From Bacteroidia bacterium (lineage in GTDB: Bacteria; Bacteroidota; Bacteroidia; Palsa-965), in contig JAKLJE010000004.1 in the NCBI GenBank assembly GCA_023151315.1, positions 62,001-126,000 of the forward strand: a stretch of 64,000 nucleotides of DNA. Reading direction: 5' to 3'. Under the pieces are notes generated by a model. It saw only the letters and a program-made list of their open reading frames with translations, searched no databases and was not told the origin of the DNA. Both the position numbers and the translations under genes were made by a program. Positions 8,727-17,443 of the stretch are shown here, one piece after another. Position 1 is the stretch's first letter; every line of letters starts with the position of its first letter.

Positions 8727-10313
8727 ATGTTGAACAATCAATTCACAGTAAATAAAGTCCTTCAGGGTCTATATGCTTTTCTTAAGTTAAGAAAACATCT
8801 TTTGGCTCTTATACTGATTATTTTCACTTTTAATCCTGGGTATGCATCTAGTTTTCAAATGCGTGAATGCAGTGTTGATGAAAATGAATACCGTAAGGAT
8901 AATTTTGTTTGTGGAAAATATTCATTTGCATGGAATCGACCTACGTATGATGAGAAATCCAACTTGCCGATTTCAAATGAATTTGTTTTTAGGCTAGATA
9001 CATTTAATAATGATACTCTGATTAAACGAATAGTTCCTCCTAACCCAAATTACATTCCGAAAACTTATCTTTTGGATGATTCTTGTAATTTGTGGGTATT
9101 GTTTGAGCACGTTATACGCAGTGAAAGATTTATATATATTCAACAGTTAGATCAGGTTACATTAAGTCCAATTGGTTCGATCAAAGCAATATTTTCCGTT
9201 GACGGAGGTAAGTCAAAGAGTTTTTGGCCGTTTTTTAATATTCACGTTCGCCAGTCAGATGATCGTTCGAAGGTATTGTTTTACACAAGCTACTATAATT
9301 CTACAGCTCGGACGTTCGAGTCTAAACTTGCGGTTTATGAGTTCTCAACAAGTTTGTTAATACGTGATACTATACTAAGAACTAGTAAACGTATTCCATT
9401 GGGTAATACAAGCTATTATATGCCGATTATGGATGTAACGAACATTGGAGATGTTTACGCGGTTGGATTCTCTGATGCCGCAACAGAGGGGTTGGGTAGA
9501 CCTCACATGGGAAGGTCGTTTGATGATATGGTCGTATATAAACTGAATAGCGGAGGAATTGAAAGGTTTGAAATGCCAAGATCGGACAAGTTTATCTTAG
9601 ACTATCAAATTGATATTTGGAATAATAACTTATACCTCACTGGGGCTTGTGTTTATGGTTATCAATCTGGATATCAGGATTACGGGACGTATTTATTAAT
9701 ACATGATTCGAATTTAAATGAATCGCCAAAAATATTTGATTACCCAATTAATAAAGCGGGAGTGCTTGAGGGAACTGCAGAAGGTGTGAAAGGTTTGATT
9801 TATTGTAAAACCAAAATTACTTCAACCGGCTCAATTTGGATTGTAACAGAAGACGTTTATGCAGGATATCGAGAATTTATTTGTCAATATATTACAAACG
9901 AAGGGAACTTAGTTCACACGATTCCTATATACAGGCTCTATACCAATTGGATGACAAGTGCTCAACGTGCCAGAATGGATAGGTCCAAGTATCCGAAGAC
10001 AACATACTCAATTCTTTTGACGAATGATCGGTTACAAATATTCTTTCACGATAATATTGGGAACAGCTGTAGTTCAAATTTGTCAAATCCAAAAGAGTTA
10101 AATCATACACATGAGCAATACAATTTAGTTCTAGCTCAAATCGATACGAATGGAATTTTAACTAAACGATTAATAACAACTTTTTATTCGGACCAGTTTC
10201 ATCAATATCATTATAGTGTAATGGTTTATACTATTAACGATACATACATATTACGTTGTTATCAAGGTAAAGGCAGTAATGATCGTGTCAAGACTGGTTA
10301 CTTTAAGCTATAG
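8727..10313 (+). CDS. AT-rich orphan exported protein, function unknown
   Basis: I do not recognise this protein. It has 528 residues and opens with a basic stretch and a hydrophobic segment (about residues 24-40, HLLALILIIFTFNPGYAS) that looks like a signal peptide or anchor. The rest is rich in Tyr, Asn, Ser and beta-strand-forming residues with no repeats and no T9SS tail. The gene is visibly more AT-rich than its neighbours, uses many ATA, TTA, AAT and TTT codons that are rare in adjacent genes, and starts only 25 nt after the merR-like gene. This composition suggests recent acquisition. A beta-propeller-like secreted protein is possible but unproven. Confidence 0.75.
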   Translation: MLNNQFTVNKVLQGLYAFLKLRKHLLALILIIFTFNPGYASSFQMRECSVDENEYRKDNFVCGKYSFAWNRPTYDEKSNLPISNEFVFRLDTFNNDTLIKRIVPPNPNYIPKTYLLDDSCNLWVLFEHVIRSERFIYIQQLDQVTLSPIGSIKAIFSVDGGKSKSFWPFFNIHVRQSDDRSKVLFYTSYYNSTARTFESKLAVYEFSTSLLIRDTILRTSKRIPLGNTSYYMPIMDVTNIGDVYAVGFSDAATEGLGRPHMGRSFDDMVVYKLNSGGIERFEMPRSDKFILDYQIDIWNNNLYLTGACVYGYQSGYQDYGTYLLIHDSNLNESPKIFDYPINKAGVLEGTAEGVKGLIYCKTKITSTGSIWIVTEDVYAGYREFICQYITNEGNLVHTIPIYRLYTNWMTSAQRARMDRSKYPKTTYSILLTNDRLQIFFHDNIGNSCSSNLSNPKELNHTHEQYNLVLAQIDTNGILTKRLITTFYSDQFHQYHYSVMVYTINDTYILRCYQGKGSNDRVKTGYFKL

Positions 10314-10443
10314 AATTGAATAAAGCTGAATATTTGCTGTACTTGTCACTGCAAGTTTAAGAGAAGTAAGTTTGGGTAGGTTTGTTTGAGATTTAGCAGT
10401 TTATTCAAATTAAATTTTGATTTCCGATTCAAAGACGTTGTGT

Positions 10444-12657
10444 CTAATAACACCTGAATCCAATCACACACACATCGTCAACCTGATCTTCTTCTCCTTG
10501 CCAAGCGGCGAAAACCGATTGCAGTTTTTCAAGTTGCTGTGCACCGCTCAGTCCTCCGATTTCATTCAGAAGTTTTACCAGTGAAGACGACTTGAATTTC
10601 TTCTTCGCAGGACCTCCGAATTGGTCAGCGTATCCATCAGTGAACAGGTAAATCATATCTCCCGGTTGGACAGCAATTTCCACACCGATAAATTCTTTTT
10701 CATCACTGCCTCCAAGTGAAGTCTTCTGTCCTTTGATAATATTTACAACGCCGTTTCTCCAATGCAAAAGCGGACGATTCGCACCTGAAAAACGAAGAAT
10801 ATTATTATCTCTGTCGTAGTTCACTAAAGCAATATCCATTCCGTCTTTCGCACTCTCTGCAGAGTTGCTTTGCTTGAGCTGACGTTTAATTCCTTTATCC
10901 GTGTAACTCAGCAATTGTTCGGGTTGCGGGTTACTCATAACTTCCGTTGCCTGAGTGAGCAATTCACTGCACATTACACTCATAAATGCGCCCGGAACAC
11001 CGTGGCCAGTACAATCGGCTGCTGCAATAAATACAGAGGAACGATTGTGTTTCAGCCACCAGAAATCTCCGCTCACAATGTCTTTCGGCTTGAAGAACAC
11101 AAATCCGTCTTTTACAGCGTTGGTGAACAGATTCAGATCCGGAAGAATTGATTCCTGAATGCGTTTCGCGTAAACAATACTGTCCGTAATATTCTTGTTT
11201 TTCTCTTCGATGACACTGTATGCATTCTGCAGTTTGTCTTTCGATTTCTGATTTTCTCTTGCGCGAAGAATGAGAAACGCAACAATCAATAGCGAACCGA
11301 TTACCGCGGCAATCCAGAAATAATTTCTTTGCCGATCACGATCCTTTTGCAACAGCTGCTGAATCTCACCTAAAGTCTTTTCCTTTTTCAATTGACGTAT
11401 TTCAGCTTCCTGTTGTTCAGATTCGTATTTCGATTGCATCTCTGCTGACAACTTTCGATTGGCTTGTGCCATTGAAGTGTCATGAACAATTCTGTATTGC
11501 TGCATGAAATCATAAGCAAGAGAATATTCACCTGTACATGCGTAGGCCTCTGCTAATCTCAGAAGTGTTTTTTCATGCACTTCCAATGCTCCGAGCTGCA
11601 GTGAACTGCCGGAAGCTTCTTTAAGTATCGTAATTGCTTCCCGGCAACGACCCGTTTCAATATAGATTTGTCCGAGCACTTGTTGTGAACTCGCCACTCC
11701 GGCCAGATCTCCGATTTTTCTTCTCAATTTCAAAGCTTCATTAACGCGTACTTCTGCGGAATCGTAACGACCGAGATCAATCAGCACTAGGCCAATGTTG
11801 TGTAACGTTGTAGCGATACCGCGGTTGTCATTTACCTCACGTTTCAGCGTAAGCGAACTGTCGTAATACATCAAAGCTTTGTCCGGATTTTTCATGGAGT
11901 AAAAACAAACTCCCATGTTTCCATAGGTGTTCGCTATGTCCAGTTTTGTACCCACTCGCTTTTTGATTTCGAGTGATTTGGTGTATAACTTCAATGCATC
12001 ACTGAGTTTCTCCTGAGAAATATAAACGTTGGCCAAATTGTTCAGCAAACGGGCCTGACCGGCTTCATCTTTTGCTTTTTCTGCCAGGGCTAATCCCGAA
12101 TACAGAAGTTTTAGGGCCTGATCGTACTTGGATTCATCTTTAAGTACCTGACCATACACAACTGTTGTATTAATGATTGCAGCGGTATCATTCTGCGTCC
12201 ATGCTATTTGCAAAGCGCTGTCTAAAACCAATTCAGCTTCTCTGTATTTGCCTTCTTTAGAAAGTGAAAATCCAAGATTCCGGAAAAGATTTCGCTGAAG
12301 TGCCAAACCTAAACTATCGGTTCTCCCCCGTAAGAAAACGAGACCGATACGGTATTCTTTTGATGCCTGAAAACTTTGTCCTTTGTCACCCGATATCTGG
12401 CCGCGAAAGCTGTATCCGATTGCTATCAAAGAAGAGTCTTTGGTCTGCGAACCTCTTCGGATTACAGCTTCGGCAAGCGAAGCTGCACTGTCAGGTTGCG
12501 ACTTTCTGCAAAGTTCGAACAGTTTCCCAACGGTTTTAACGTCAGAAGGGTTTTTCCGGTATGCATTCCTCAGACTGTCAAGCGTCTTATCCTGCTGCGC
12601 AAAAGAGGGCAGACATATACACAGCGCAAAAAGTAATGCACGGAAACTTTTCGTCAT
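10444..12657 (-). CDS. TPR-repeat SpoIIE/PP2C-type serine phosphatase
   Basis: 737 residues. A signal peptide (MTKSFRALLFALCICLPSFAQ) is followed by tandem TPRs over about 40-400 (for example GNMGVCFYSMKNPDKALMYYDSSL), a coiled coil, one membrane segment near 440-460 (FWIAAVIGSLLIVAFLIL), a linker helix, and a cytoplasmic SpoIIE-like PPM phosphatase domain at about 490-737. Metal-site motifs are visible: SGDFWW, AADCTGHGVPGAFMS, DGMDIALV and LFTDGYADQFGG. The layout is a periplasmic sensor linked to a cytoplasmic phosphatase, typical of Bacteroidota signalling and probably acting on an anti-anti-sigma-type protein, although no partner is encoded here. One base separates it from the upstream gene, so they form an operon. 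Confidence 0.93.
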   Translation of the reverse strand: MTKSFRALLFALCICLPSFAQQDKTLDSLRNAYRKNPSDVKTVGKLFELCRKSQPDSAASLAEAVIRRGSQTKDSSLIAIGYSFRGQISGDKGQSFQASKEYRIGLVFLRGRTDSLGLALQRNLFRNLGFSLSKEGKYREAELVLDSALQIAWTQNDTAAIINTTVVYGQVLKDESKYDQALKLLYSGLALAEKAKDEAGQARLLNNLANVYISQEKLSDALKLYTKSLEIKKRVGTKLDIANTYGNMGVCFYSMKNPDKALMYYDSSLTLKREVNDNRGIATTLHNIGLVLIDLGRYDSAEVRVNEALKLRRKIGDLAGVASSQQVLGQIYIETGRCREAITILKEASGSSLQLGALEVHEKTLLRLAEAYACTGEYSLAYDFMQQYRIVHDTSMAQANRKLSAEMQSKYESEQQEAEIRQLKKEKTLGEIQQLLQKDRDRQRNYFWIAAVIGSLLIVAFLILRARENQKSKDKLQNAYSVIEEKNKNITDSIVYAKRIQESILPDLNLFTNAVKDGFVFFKPKDIVSGDFWWLKHNRSSVFIAAADCTGHGVPGAFMSVMCSELLTQATEVMSNPQPEQLLSYTDKGIKRQLKQSNSAESAKDGMDIALVNYDRDNNILRFSGANRPLLHWRNGVVNIIKGQKTSLGGSDEKEFIGVEIAVQPGDMIYLFTDGYADQFGGPAKKKFKSSSLVKLLNEIGGLSGAQQLEKLQSVFAAWQGEEDQVDDVCVIGFRCY

Positions 12658-12658
12658 T

Positions 12659-14284
12659 CTATTCTTTGTACAGAATGAAGTGCTTTACAATTTCAAACGT
12701 ACCGCCTTCTTTATCGGCTTCAAGTTTGATTGTTTCTTTTGCAGGTTTATGTCCCGGTGCTGTCACTGTGATTTCGTAAGTCTTGTCACCAACAAGTTCC
12801 AACTGGTAATTTCCTGCGTCAGATGATTTTCCGCTCTTTACTTCAGCACCGTTTTCGCTTACAGTAATATCTGCAGCTACCGGTTTCCCGTCTCCGTTGT
12901 AAACAGTTCCTGTGATCAAAGACATCACCGGACCATCTTTCTTCTTCGGCAAGAGGGAAGTCATATCTATAACCCAAATGTCGCGTTCTCCCAATCCGCC
13001 TTCGCGATCACTGTCAACGTATGCAGTTTTACCACCGTTCACAAGGAGGAACATACGCTCATTGTAAATCGTGTTGATCGGATACCCCATGTTTACCGGT
13101 TTTGTCCACGCTCCATTTTCAAAACGCGTCATGAAAATATCATAACCGCCCATGCTGTTGTGTCCGTTAGAGCAGAAGTACAAAGTCTTTCCGTCCGGAG
13201 CAGGGAAAATTCCGCCCTCGTCGTATTCTGTATTTACCACCGGACCAAGATTCGTCGGATCGCCCCACTTGTCTTTGCCGATTTTCTTCGCCATCCAGAT
13301 ATCACTGCGCCCGTAACCTTTTTGTCCTTTGTAAGGCAAGTCCTGACCGCGCTCGCTCATGAAATACATAGTGTTGCCATCAGGAGAAAGAACGGCACCA
13401 TCTTCGAAATAGGAAGTGTTGATTCCTTTGCCTATGTTTTTTGGCGTTCCCCATTTGCCGGAACCGGATTTCTTGGAAGTGTAAATTTCTCCGCCACGTG
13501 CTGCTTCCGCATCATTCACATACATGTAAAGTACTTTCCCGTCAGGTGCAATGCTGCACACAGCTTCGTGACCTTCTGAGTTTACCGAGCCACGGAGCAG
13601 AGATGCATTCGTCCAGCTCATTTTCGAAGAATCCCAACCGCATTCATAAATGTCCTCAAAATATTTACCGTCTCCTTCTTCGTCTACACGATCTGATTTT
13701 CCTTCCGGGCGACGAGAACTGAAGATAAGTGTTTTACCATCCGCAGTAATGGACGGACGCTTATCATCATACGGGCTGTTTACCGCCGCTCCTGCATTCG
13801 TAACCTGAACATTTTTAGGTGATGCCATCATCGTTTTTGCAGTCTGACACTGGTTCGTGTAGTAATCGATTTCTTTAATCTTAACCGGATTTGCGGCGTT
13901 CAATGCGCGAGCTGCATTATATTCAGCAATGGCTTCATCGAGTTTTCCTTTCAGCTGAAAGCATCGTCCGAGCATTAAATTGATATCGGGATGAGCAGAA
14001 GCATTAAGAGATTTTGCTTTCTCAAATTGTTCCTGAGCTTTTTCCTGTTCATCAAGGTAAAACAAGCACTCGCCAACATGGAACGCAACTGCTGCATCAT
14101 TAGGATTGGCGTTTTGTACTTCTTTGTACAGATTCAATGCTTTGAGGTAGTCCCCGGCATTGAAAGCCTGACTTGCGTTGAAAAGTTTCAGTTCATCCCC
14201 GCCTTTATCGATGATGGTTTGTGCTGAAAGCTGAGCAGCCGCAAACAGAAATAGACAAGCGAGCAGGGGAGCAATTCGTTTCAT
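12659..14284 (-). CDS. TPR plus PD40 (WD40-like) repeat exported protein
   Basis: 541 residues with a signal peptide (MKRIAPLLACLFLFAAAQLSAQ), TPR-like helices at about 30-140, five or six PD40/TolB-type blades at about 165-420 (for example SPDGNTMYFMSERG and APDGKTLYFCSNGHNSMGGYDIFMTRF), and a carboxypeptidase-regulatory-like beta-sandwich at about 445-540. This order matches the Bacteroidota OmpA-family scaffolds that include the T9SS protein PorE, but the C-terminal OmpA peptidoglycan-binding domain is absent. It is first in an operon with the TPR-SpoIIE phosphatase and may be its periplasmic input or partner (inference). The promoter box TATATTTG is at 14303-14310. Confidence 0.87.
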   Translation of the reverse strand: MKRIAPLLACLFLFAAAQLSAQTIIDKGGDELKLFNASQAFNAGDYLKALNLYKEVQNANPNDAAVAFHVGECLFYLDEQEKAQEQFEKAKSLNASAHPDINLMLGRCFQLKGKLDEAIAEYNAARALNAANPVKIKEIDYYTNQCQTAKTMMASPKNVQVTNAGAAVNSPYDDKRPSITADGKTLIFSSRRPEGKSDRVDEEGDGKYFEDIYECGWDSSKMSWTNASLLRGSVNSEGHEAVCSIAPDGKVLYMYVNDAEAARGGEIYTSKKSGSGKWGTPKNIGKGINTSYFEDGAVLSPDGNTMYFMSERGQDLPYKGQKGYGRSDIWMAKKIGKDKWGDPTNLGPVVNTEYDEGGIFPAPDGKTLYFCSNGHNSMGGYDIFMTRFENGAWTKPVNMGYPINTIYNERMFLLVNGGKTAYVDSDREGGLGERDIWVIDMTSLLPKKKDGPVMSLITGTVYNGDGKPVAADITVSENGAEVKSGKSSDAGNYQLELVGDKTYEITVTAPGHKPAKETIKLEADKEGGTFEIVKHFILYKE

Positions 14285-14302
14285 AAGCGTGTGTGTGTAT
14301 GA

Positions 14303-14310
14303 AACAAATA
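14303..14310 (-). promoter_or_regulatory. -7 box (TATATTTG) for the PD40/SpoIIE operon
   Basis: Exact TAnnTTTG on the minus strand, 18 nt before the ATG at 14284. It would drive the PD40 gene and the phosphatase gene together. Confidence 0.5.
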
Positions 14311-14341
14311 TAAACGAATAGCGCGAATCAGGAAAACAGAA

Positions 14342-15076
14342 TCAGAGTTTTGAGAGGAAAAGATTCATTGCTTCGCGTTTGCCATCAGTTAAATCGTAAC
14401 TGATTGACTCTGTGAGATATTTTCGGACATCCGTTTGCGGATACGCTTTCTGCTGTTGCTCAATTACTTCATTCATTGCTGCGAGTCCTGCTGAAAGTGA
14501 CTTACTGAACGCACTCTCAAAAGCCGCATCGGGTTTGTTTCGTGATGCCCAAACCGCGAATACAAATGGCAATCCCGTCAGTTGCTTCCATTCTTCGGGA
14601 AGATCTTTTTCAACCGCAAACTTGCCGTTCATTGCAAATGTGCGATCTCCGATTACAACAGCCGCAGTTGTTCCGCTGATGTTGTTTTCAAATCCTGCTT
14701 CAGCCGCAACCCAACGGGGATTAATTTTCCAAATTTCAGCGGCAAGTATTTTCGTCAGCGCAACTGAAGTGCGCGACTGATAATCGAGCACGATGGTTTC
14801 GATCTCTGAAAGCGGAACATGCGAATACAGTTTCACCGAATCAACGGGACCATCAGCGCCAATGCAATAGTTGCTGAGGATGTGATATTCTGATAGCTGC
14901 TTGAGAACAGCAACCGGCACAAGACCGATATCCGCTTCCCCGCTTAGTAATTTTCGAGCGCACTCAGATGGGATGTCGGAACTTAGCTGCATTCCTGAAG
15001 GTGGAAAATGCTGAAGACCGTACACGAATGGTTGTGAGTTCAGGTAGGAAACAACGGAAACTTTCACTTTACTCAT
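14342..15076 (-). CDS. mqnA: Chorismate dehydratase, menaquinone (futalosine) pathway
   Basis: 244 residues of the MqnA/MqnD periplasmic-binding-protein-like fold. The N-terminal VKVSVVSYLNSQPFVYGL and the SDIPSECARKLLSGEADIGLVPVAVL block are typical of MqnA, which dehydrates chorismate to 3-enolpyruvylbenzoate at the start of the futalosine route. There is no signal peptide, consistent with a cytosolic enzyme. Its start overlaps the stop of the EI24 gene (ATGA), so it is translationally coupled. Other mqn genes are not in this window. MqnD is the main alternative, but the length and N-terminus favour MqnA. Confidence 0.88.
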   Translation of the reverse strand: MSKVKVSVVSYLNSQPFVYGLQHFPPSGMQLSSDIPSECARKLLSGEADIGLVPVAVLKQLSEYHILSNYCIGADGPVDSVKLYSHVPLSEIETIVLDYQSRTSVALTKILAAEIWKINPRWVAAEAGFENNISGTTAAVVIGDRTFAMNGKFAVEKDLPEEWKQLTGLPFVFAVWASRNKPDAAFESAFSKSLSAGLAAMNEVIEQQQKAYPQTDVRKYLTESISYDLTDGKREAMNLFLSKL

Positions 15077-15876
15077 ACACGTGGCATCTGCTGCTGACGA
15101 AGATTATTTTCTTCTGCATTGGTTTCCAGCACAGACAGCGTTGCGGCAACAACTGAAAGTATCGGAGCAATGCAAATTCCAATGAACGGAATTAGGAGGA
15201 TCATTGAAAAAATAAATCCGTTTCCGATTGCAATTCCTTTATGCCTTCGTGTGAACGATGCACCCTGTCCGATCGTGAGCTTCTGTCGCTCGTAAGTGTA
15301 GTCCATCATTGCAAATCCCATGAAGTACCACGCCACAACATATAAAAACGGAATAGTGAACCAACCAATGACAGGAATCCAGGCAACGAACATACACGCG
15401 ATAATGATGGCCGTTTCAAACAGCAAATTTCGGAGTGTAACTACAATTCCTCGTAGCATGTCGTGAAGAAACTGTGGAAAGTTGAACGGGTATTTATTTC
15501 CTGAAACGATTTCATCGATCCTCTCGGAAAGCAATGCAAGAATCGGTGAGCAAACGATGAGCACGATGTACTTCAGATAGGAACTCATGAAAATCAGAAA
15601 GAGCAGCTTCAGTGCAAATCCCACAATAAATGATCCGATAGTTTGCAGCCACCCCAACCAGTCGTCGCCCGCGGTGCCCTCGAGCCCCATCCATGCAATT
15701 GCTTTTTCAACCAGCCAATCGCTTAAACTCATGATAGACCAGAAACCGCCTACCCAAAGCAAAGCCATAATGGCCGCTGGAAACAGGAAGTAATACCATA
15801 ATCCGTGCTTACCGATAAACTCGAAAGCTTTGAGGTGGGAACTGATCCCTTTGCCCAGATCATTAAAAAACGCCAT
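15073..15876 (-). CDS. EI24-domain (CysZ-like) integral membrane protein
   Basis: 267 residues with about five hydrophobic segments, at roughly 25-50, 75-115, 140-175, 178-198 and 220-250. The YTYERQKLTIGQGASFTRRHKGIAIGNGF block is characteristic of the EI24/CysZ-like family. CysZ is a sulfate transporter, but most EI24 relatives in Bacteroidota are uncharacterised, so no substrate is assigned. It is first in a two-gene operon with mqnA. The ATG at 15876 lies exactly 4 nt after a TACCTTTG box, which fixes the start. Confidence 0.85.
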   Translation of the reverse strand: MAFFNDLGKGISSHLKAFEFIGKHGLWYYFLFPAAIMALLWVGGFWSIMSLSDWLVEKAIAWMGLEGTAGDDWLGWLQTIGSFIVGFALKLLFLIFMSSYLKYIVLIVCSPILALLSERIDEIVSGNKYPFNFPQFLHDMLRGIVVTLRNLLFETAIIIACMFVAWIPVIGWFTIPFLYVVAWYFMGFAMMDYTYERQKLTIGQGASFTRRHKGIAIGNGFIFSMILLIPFIGICIAPILSVVAATLSVLETNAEENNLRQQQMPRV

Positions 15877-15880
15877 GGCG

Positions 15881-15888
15881 CAAAGGTA
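15881..15888 (-). promoter_or_regulatory. -7 box (TACCTTTG), 4 nt before the EI24 start
   Basis: Exact TAnnTTTG; CGCC separates it from the ATG. It predicts a leaderless EI24-mqnA transcript. Confidence 0.6.
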
Positions 15889-16055
15889 ATCGGCAAATCA
15901 CCACGCTTTTGGTTAAGACTTCATAAACGATGAAAATTGGTCGTTTTTGGGTATTTCAATTACGAAATTCGCGTAGTTTAGGCTGGATAATTCAATGAAA
16001 ACGAAGAATTCTGCTGAATTCTGCCAGTAGTGCTGATTATTCGGGTTTTGTTTAC

Positions 16056-16063
16056 TACTTTTG
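16056..16063 (+). promoter_or_regulatory. -7 box (TACTTTTG) of the rpsF operon
   Basis: Exact TAnnTTTG 48 nt before the rpsF ATG, giving a leader of about 44 nt that includes the hairpin at 16067-16081. Confidence 0.6.
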
Positions 16064-16083
16064 CCGTCCCTGAAAAAGGGAAG
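16064..16083 (+). promoter_or_regulatory. Candidate S6:S18 autoregulatory leader
   Basis: The predicted rpsF leader starts with CCG (16064-16066) immediately followed by a small hairpin, arms tccct and aggga around a gaaaa loop (16067-16081). Known S6:S18-binding mRNA motifs in rpsF leaders across bacteria combine a CCG triplet with a hairpin. This is a resemblance, not a covariance match. Confidence 0.35.
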
Positions 16084-16111
16084 AACAATAAAACCATTTA
16101 AACAAAACAAC

Positions 16112-16477
16112 ATGTATCACTACGAAACCGTCTTCATTTTGACTCCCGTTTTGTCTGAAGATCAGGCAAAGGAGGCGGTGGGCAAGTTCCGGAAGCTTGT
16201 AAAAGACTTCGGCGGAACTTTAGTTCATGAGGAAGCATGGGGCCTGAGAAAGCTGGCTTACCAGATCCAAAAGAAGTCCACCGGTCATTACCATCTTTTT
16301 GAATTCACAGCTAAGAACGGCAATATCATTGCTGAGCTTGAGTTGGCATTCAAACGTGACGAGCGCGTTATGCGTTTCCTCACTGTAGCTCTTGATAAGC
16401 ACGCGGTTGCATACAGCGAAAAGCGTCGTGCAAAAGCAAAAGCGAAGAAAGATGCTCCTAAAACAGAAAACGCTTAA
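16112..16477 (+). CDS. rpsF: 30S ribosomal protein S6
   Basis: 121 residues from ATG at 16112 ([18 protein letters not shown]), which matches the usual S6 N-terminus; the in-frame TTG at 16061 lies inside the promoter. The S6 fold runs to about residue 98 ([17 protein letters not shown]), and a lysine/alanine-rich tail follows. It is first gene of the rpsF-rpsR-rplI operon. S6 binds S18 in the small-subunit platform. Confidence 0.97.
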   Translation: MYHYETVFILTPVLSEDQAKEAVGKFRKLVKDFGGTLVHEEAWGLRKLAYQIQKKSTGHYHLFEFTAKNGNIIAELELAFKRDERVMRFLTVALDKHAVAYSEKRRAKAKAKKDAPKTENA

Positions 16478-16494
16478 TTCCAAACCCGAAAGTC

Positions 16495-16764
16495 ATGGCA
16501 GAAAATAGCTCTGAAATCCGCTACCTGAACCCACCTTCGGTTGAGGTAAAAAAGAAAAAGTATTGCCGCTTCAAAAAAGCAGGCATTCGTTACATTGATT
16601 ACAAAGACGCAGACTTCCTTCTGAAGTTCGTAAACGAGCAGGGAAAACTTCTTCCACGCCGTCTTACAGGTACTTCTGTGAAGTTTCAGCGTAAAGTTGG
16701 TGCTGCTGTTAAACGCGCCCGTCACATTGCTCTCATGCCATACGTGGCTGACCAGCTTAAATAA
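16495..16764 (+). CDS. rpsR: 30S ribosomal protein S18
   Basis: 89 residues with the typical S18 core ([23 protein letters not shown] in outline, then [19 protein letters not shown] and [13 protein letters not shown]). It is 17 nt downstream of rpsF and partners S6 in the small subunit. Confidence 0.97.
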   Translation: MAENSSEIRYLNPPSVEVKKKKYCRFKKAGIRYIDYKDADFLLKFVNEQGKLLPRRLTGTSVKFQRKVGAAVKRARHIALMPYVADQLK

Positions 16765-16779
16765 CAGGAGGACACGAAC

Positions 16780-17229
16780 ATGCAGGTAATCCTTAAACAA
16801 GACGTAAGAAACCTCGGCTACAAAGATGATGTAGTGAAGGTTCGCCCGGGATACGGACGTAACTATCTTATCCCACGTGGTATCGCAATTCTTGCTGACG
16901 CTTCAGCGCTGAAAATGCACGCTGAAAACGTTAAGCAACGCGCTCACAAAGAAGCTAAGATCAAGGCTGAAGCTGATAAGCAGGCTAACAAACTGAAAGA
17001 TATGGTAGTGAAAGTTGCGACCCGTGTGGGTGACAACGGAAAGATCTTCGGATCTATCACTTCTGTTCAGTTGGCTGACTCTCTTCGTAACCTCGGTCTC
17101 GAAGTGGATCGTCGTAACATCACTATCGAAAATGCAGAAAACGTAAAAACGCTTGGAACTTACAACGCGAAAGTACGTTTGCACAAAGAAGTGATTGCTA
17201 CTTTCACTTTCGAAGTGGTTGCTGAGTAA
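16780..17229 (+). CDS. rplI: 50S ribosomal protein L9
   Basis: 149 residues. The N-terminal domain MQVILKQDVRNLGYKDDVVKVRPGYGRNYL is diagnostic for L9, followed by the long connecting helix and the C-terminal domain. It is preceded by aggagg, one of the few Shine-Dalgarno-like sequences in the window. It is the last gene of the operon, followed by a strong terminator. Confidence 0.97.
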   Translation: MQVILKQDVRNLGYKDDVVKVRPGYGRNYLIPRGIAILADASALKMHAENVKQRAHKEAKIKAEADKQANKLKDMVVKVATRVGDNGKIFGSITSVQLADSLRNLGLEVDRRNITIENAENVKTLGTYNAKVRLHKEVIATFTFEVVAE

Positions 17230-17248
17230 TCACAAGCTCCATTCATTA

Positions 17249-17281
17249 AAAAGCCCGGTTCTTGCGAATCGGGCTTTTTTA
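17249..17281 (+). terminator. Intrinsic terminator of rpsF-rpsR-rplI, probably bidirectional
   Basis: Stem aagcccggttc / gaatcgggctt with a ttgc loop, A-rich before and T6 after. The stop codon of the small minus-strand ORF (17279-17281) falls within its right flank. Confidence 0.9.
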
Positions 17282-17443
17282 TTGTCCTTTATTACTTCTG
17301 TTTTTGCGGAGGGTTTCCCGGATAAATCTGAAGATCATTCTGAATAATGTCCAAGAGCCTGCAAGTGCAGCGATAGCAAGAAAAATGTACAGCAACAACG
17401 CATGACGATCACTACGCGAAAGAATGATCAGCAGGTCATTCAT
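17279..17443 (-). CDS. 54-residue single-pass membrane ORF coupled to the ABC permease
   Basis: A short frame starting MNDLLIILSRSDRHALLLYI, with one hydrophobic helix at about 16-38 and a basic C-terminus (FRFIRETLRKNRSNKGQ). Its ATG (17441-17443) overlaps the end of the permease gene, whose stop is at 17436-17438, so translation could be coupled. The charge pattern suggests a basic cytoplasmic tail. I do not recognise the protein. Its end coincides with the rplI terminator, meaning the two convergent units share one hairpin. Confidence 0.6.
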   Translation of the reverse strand: MNDLLIILSRSDRHALLLYIFLAIAALAGSWTLFRMIFRFIRETLRKNRSNKGQ

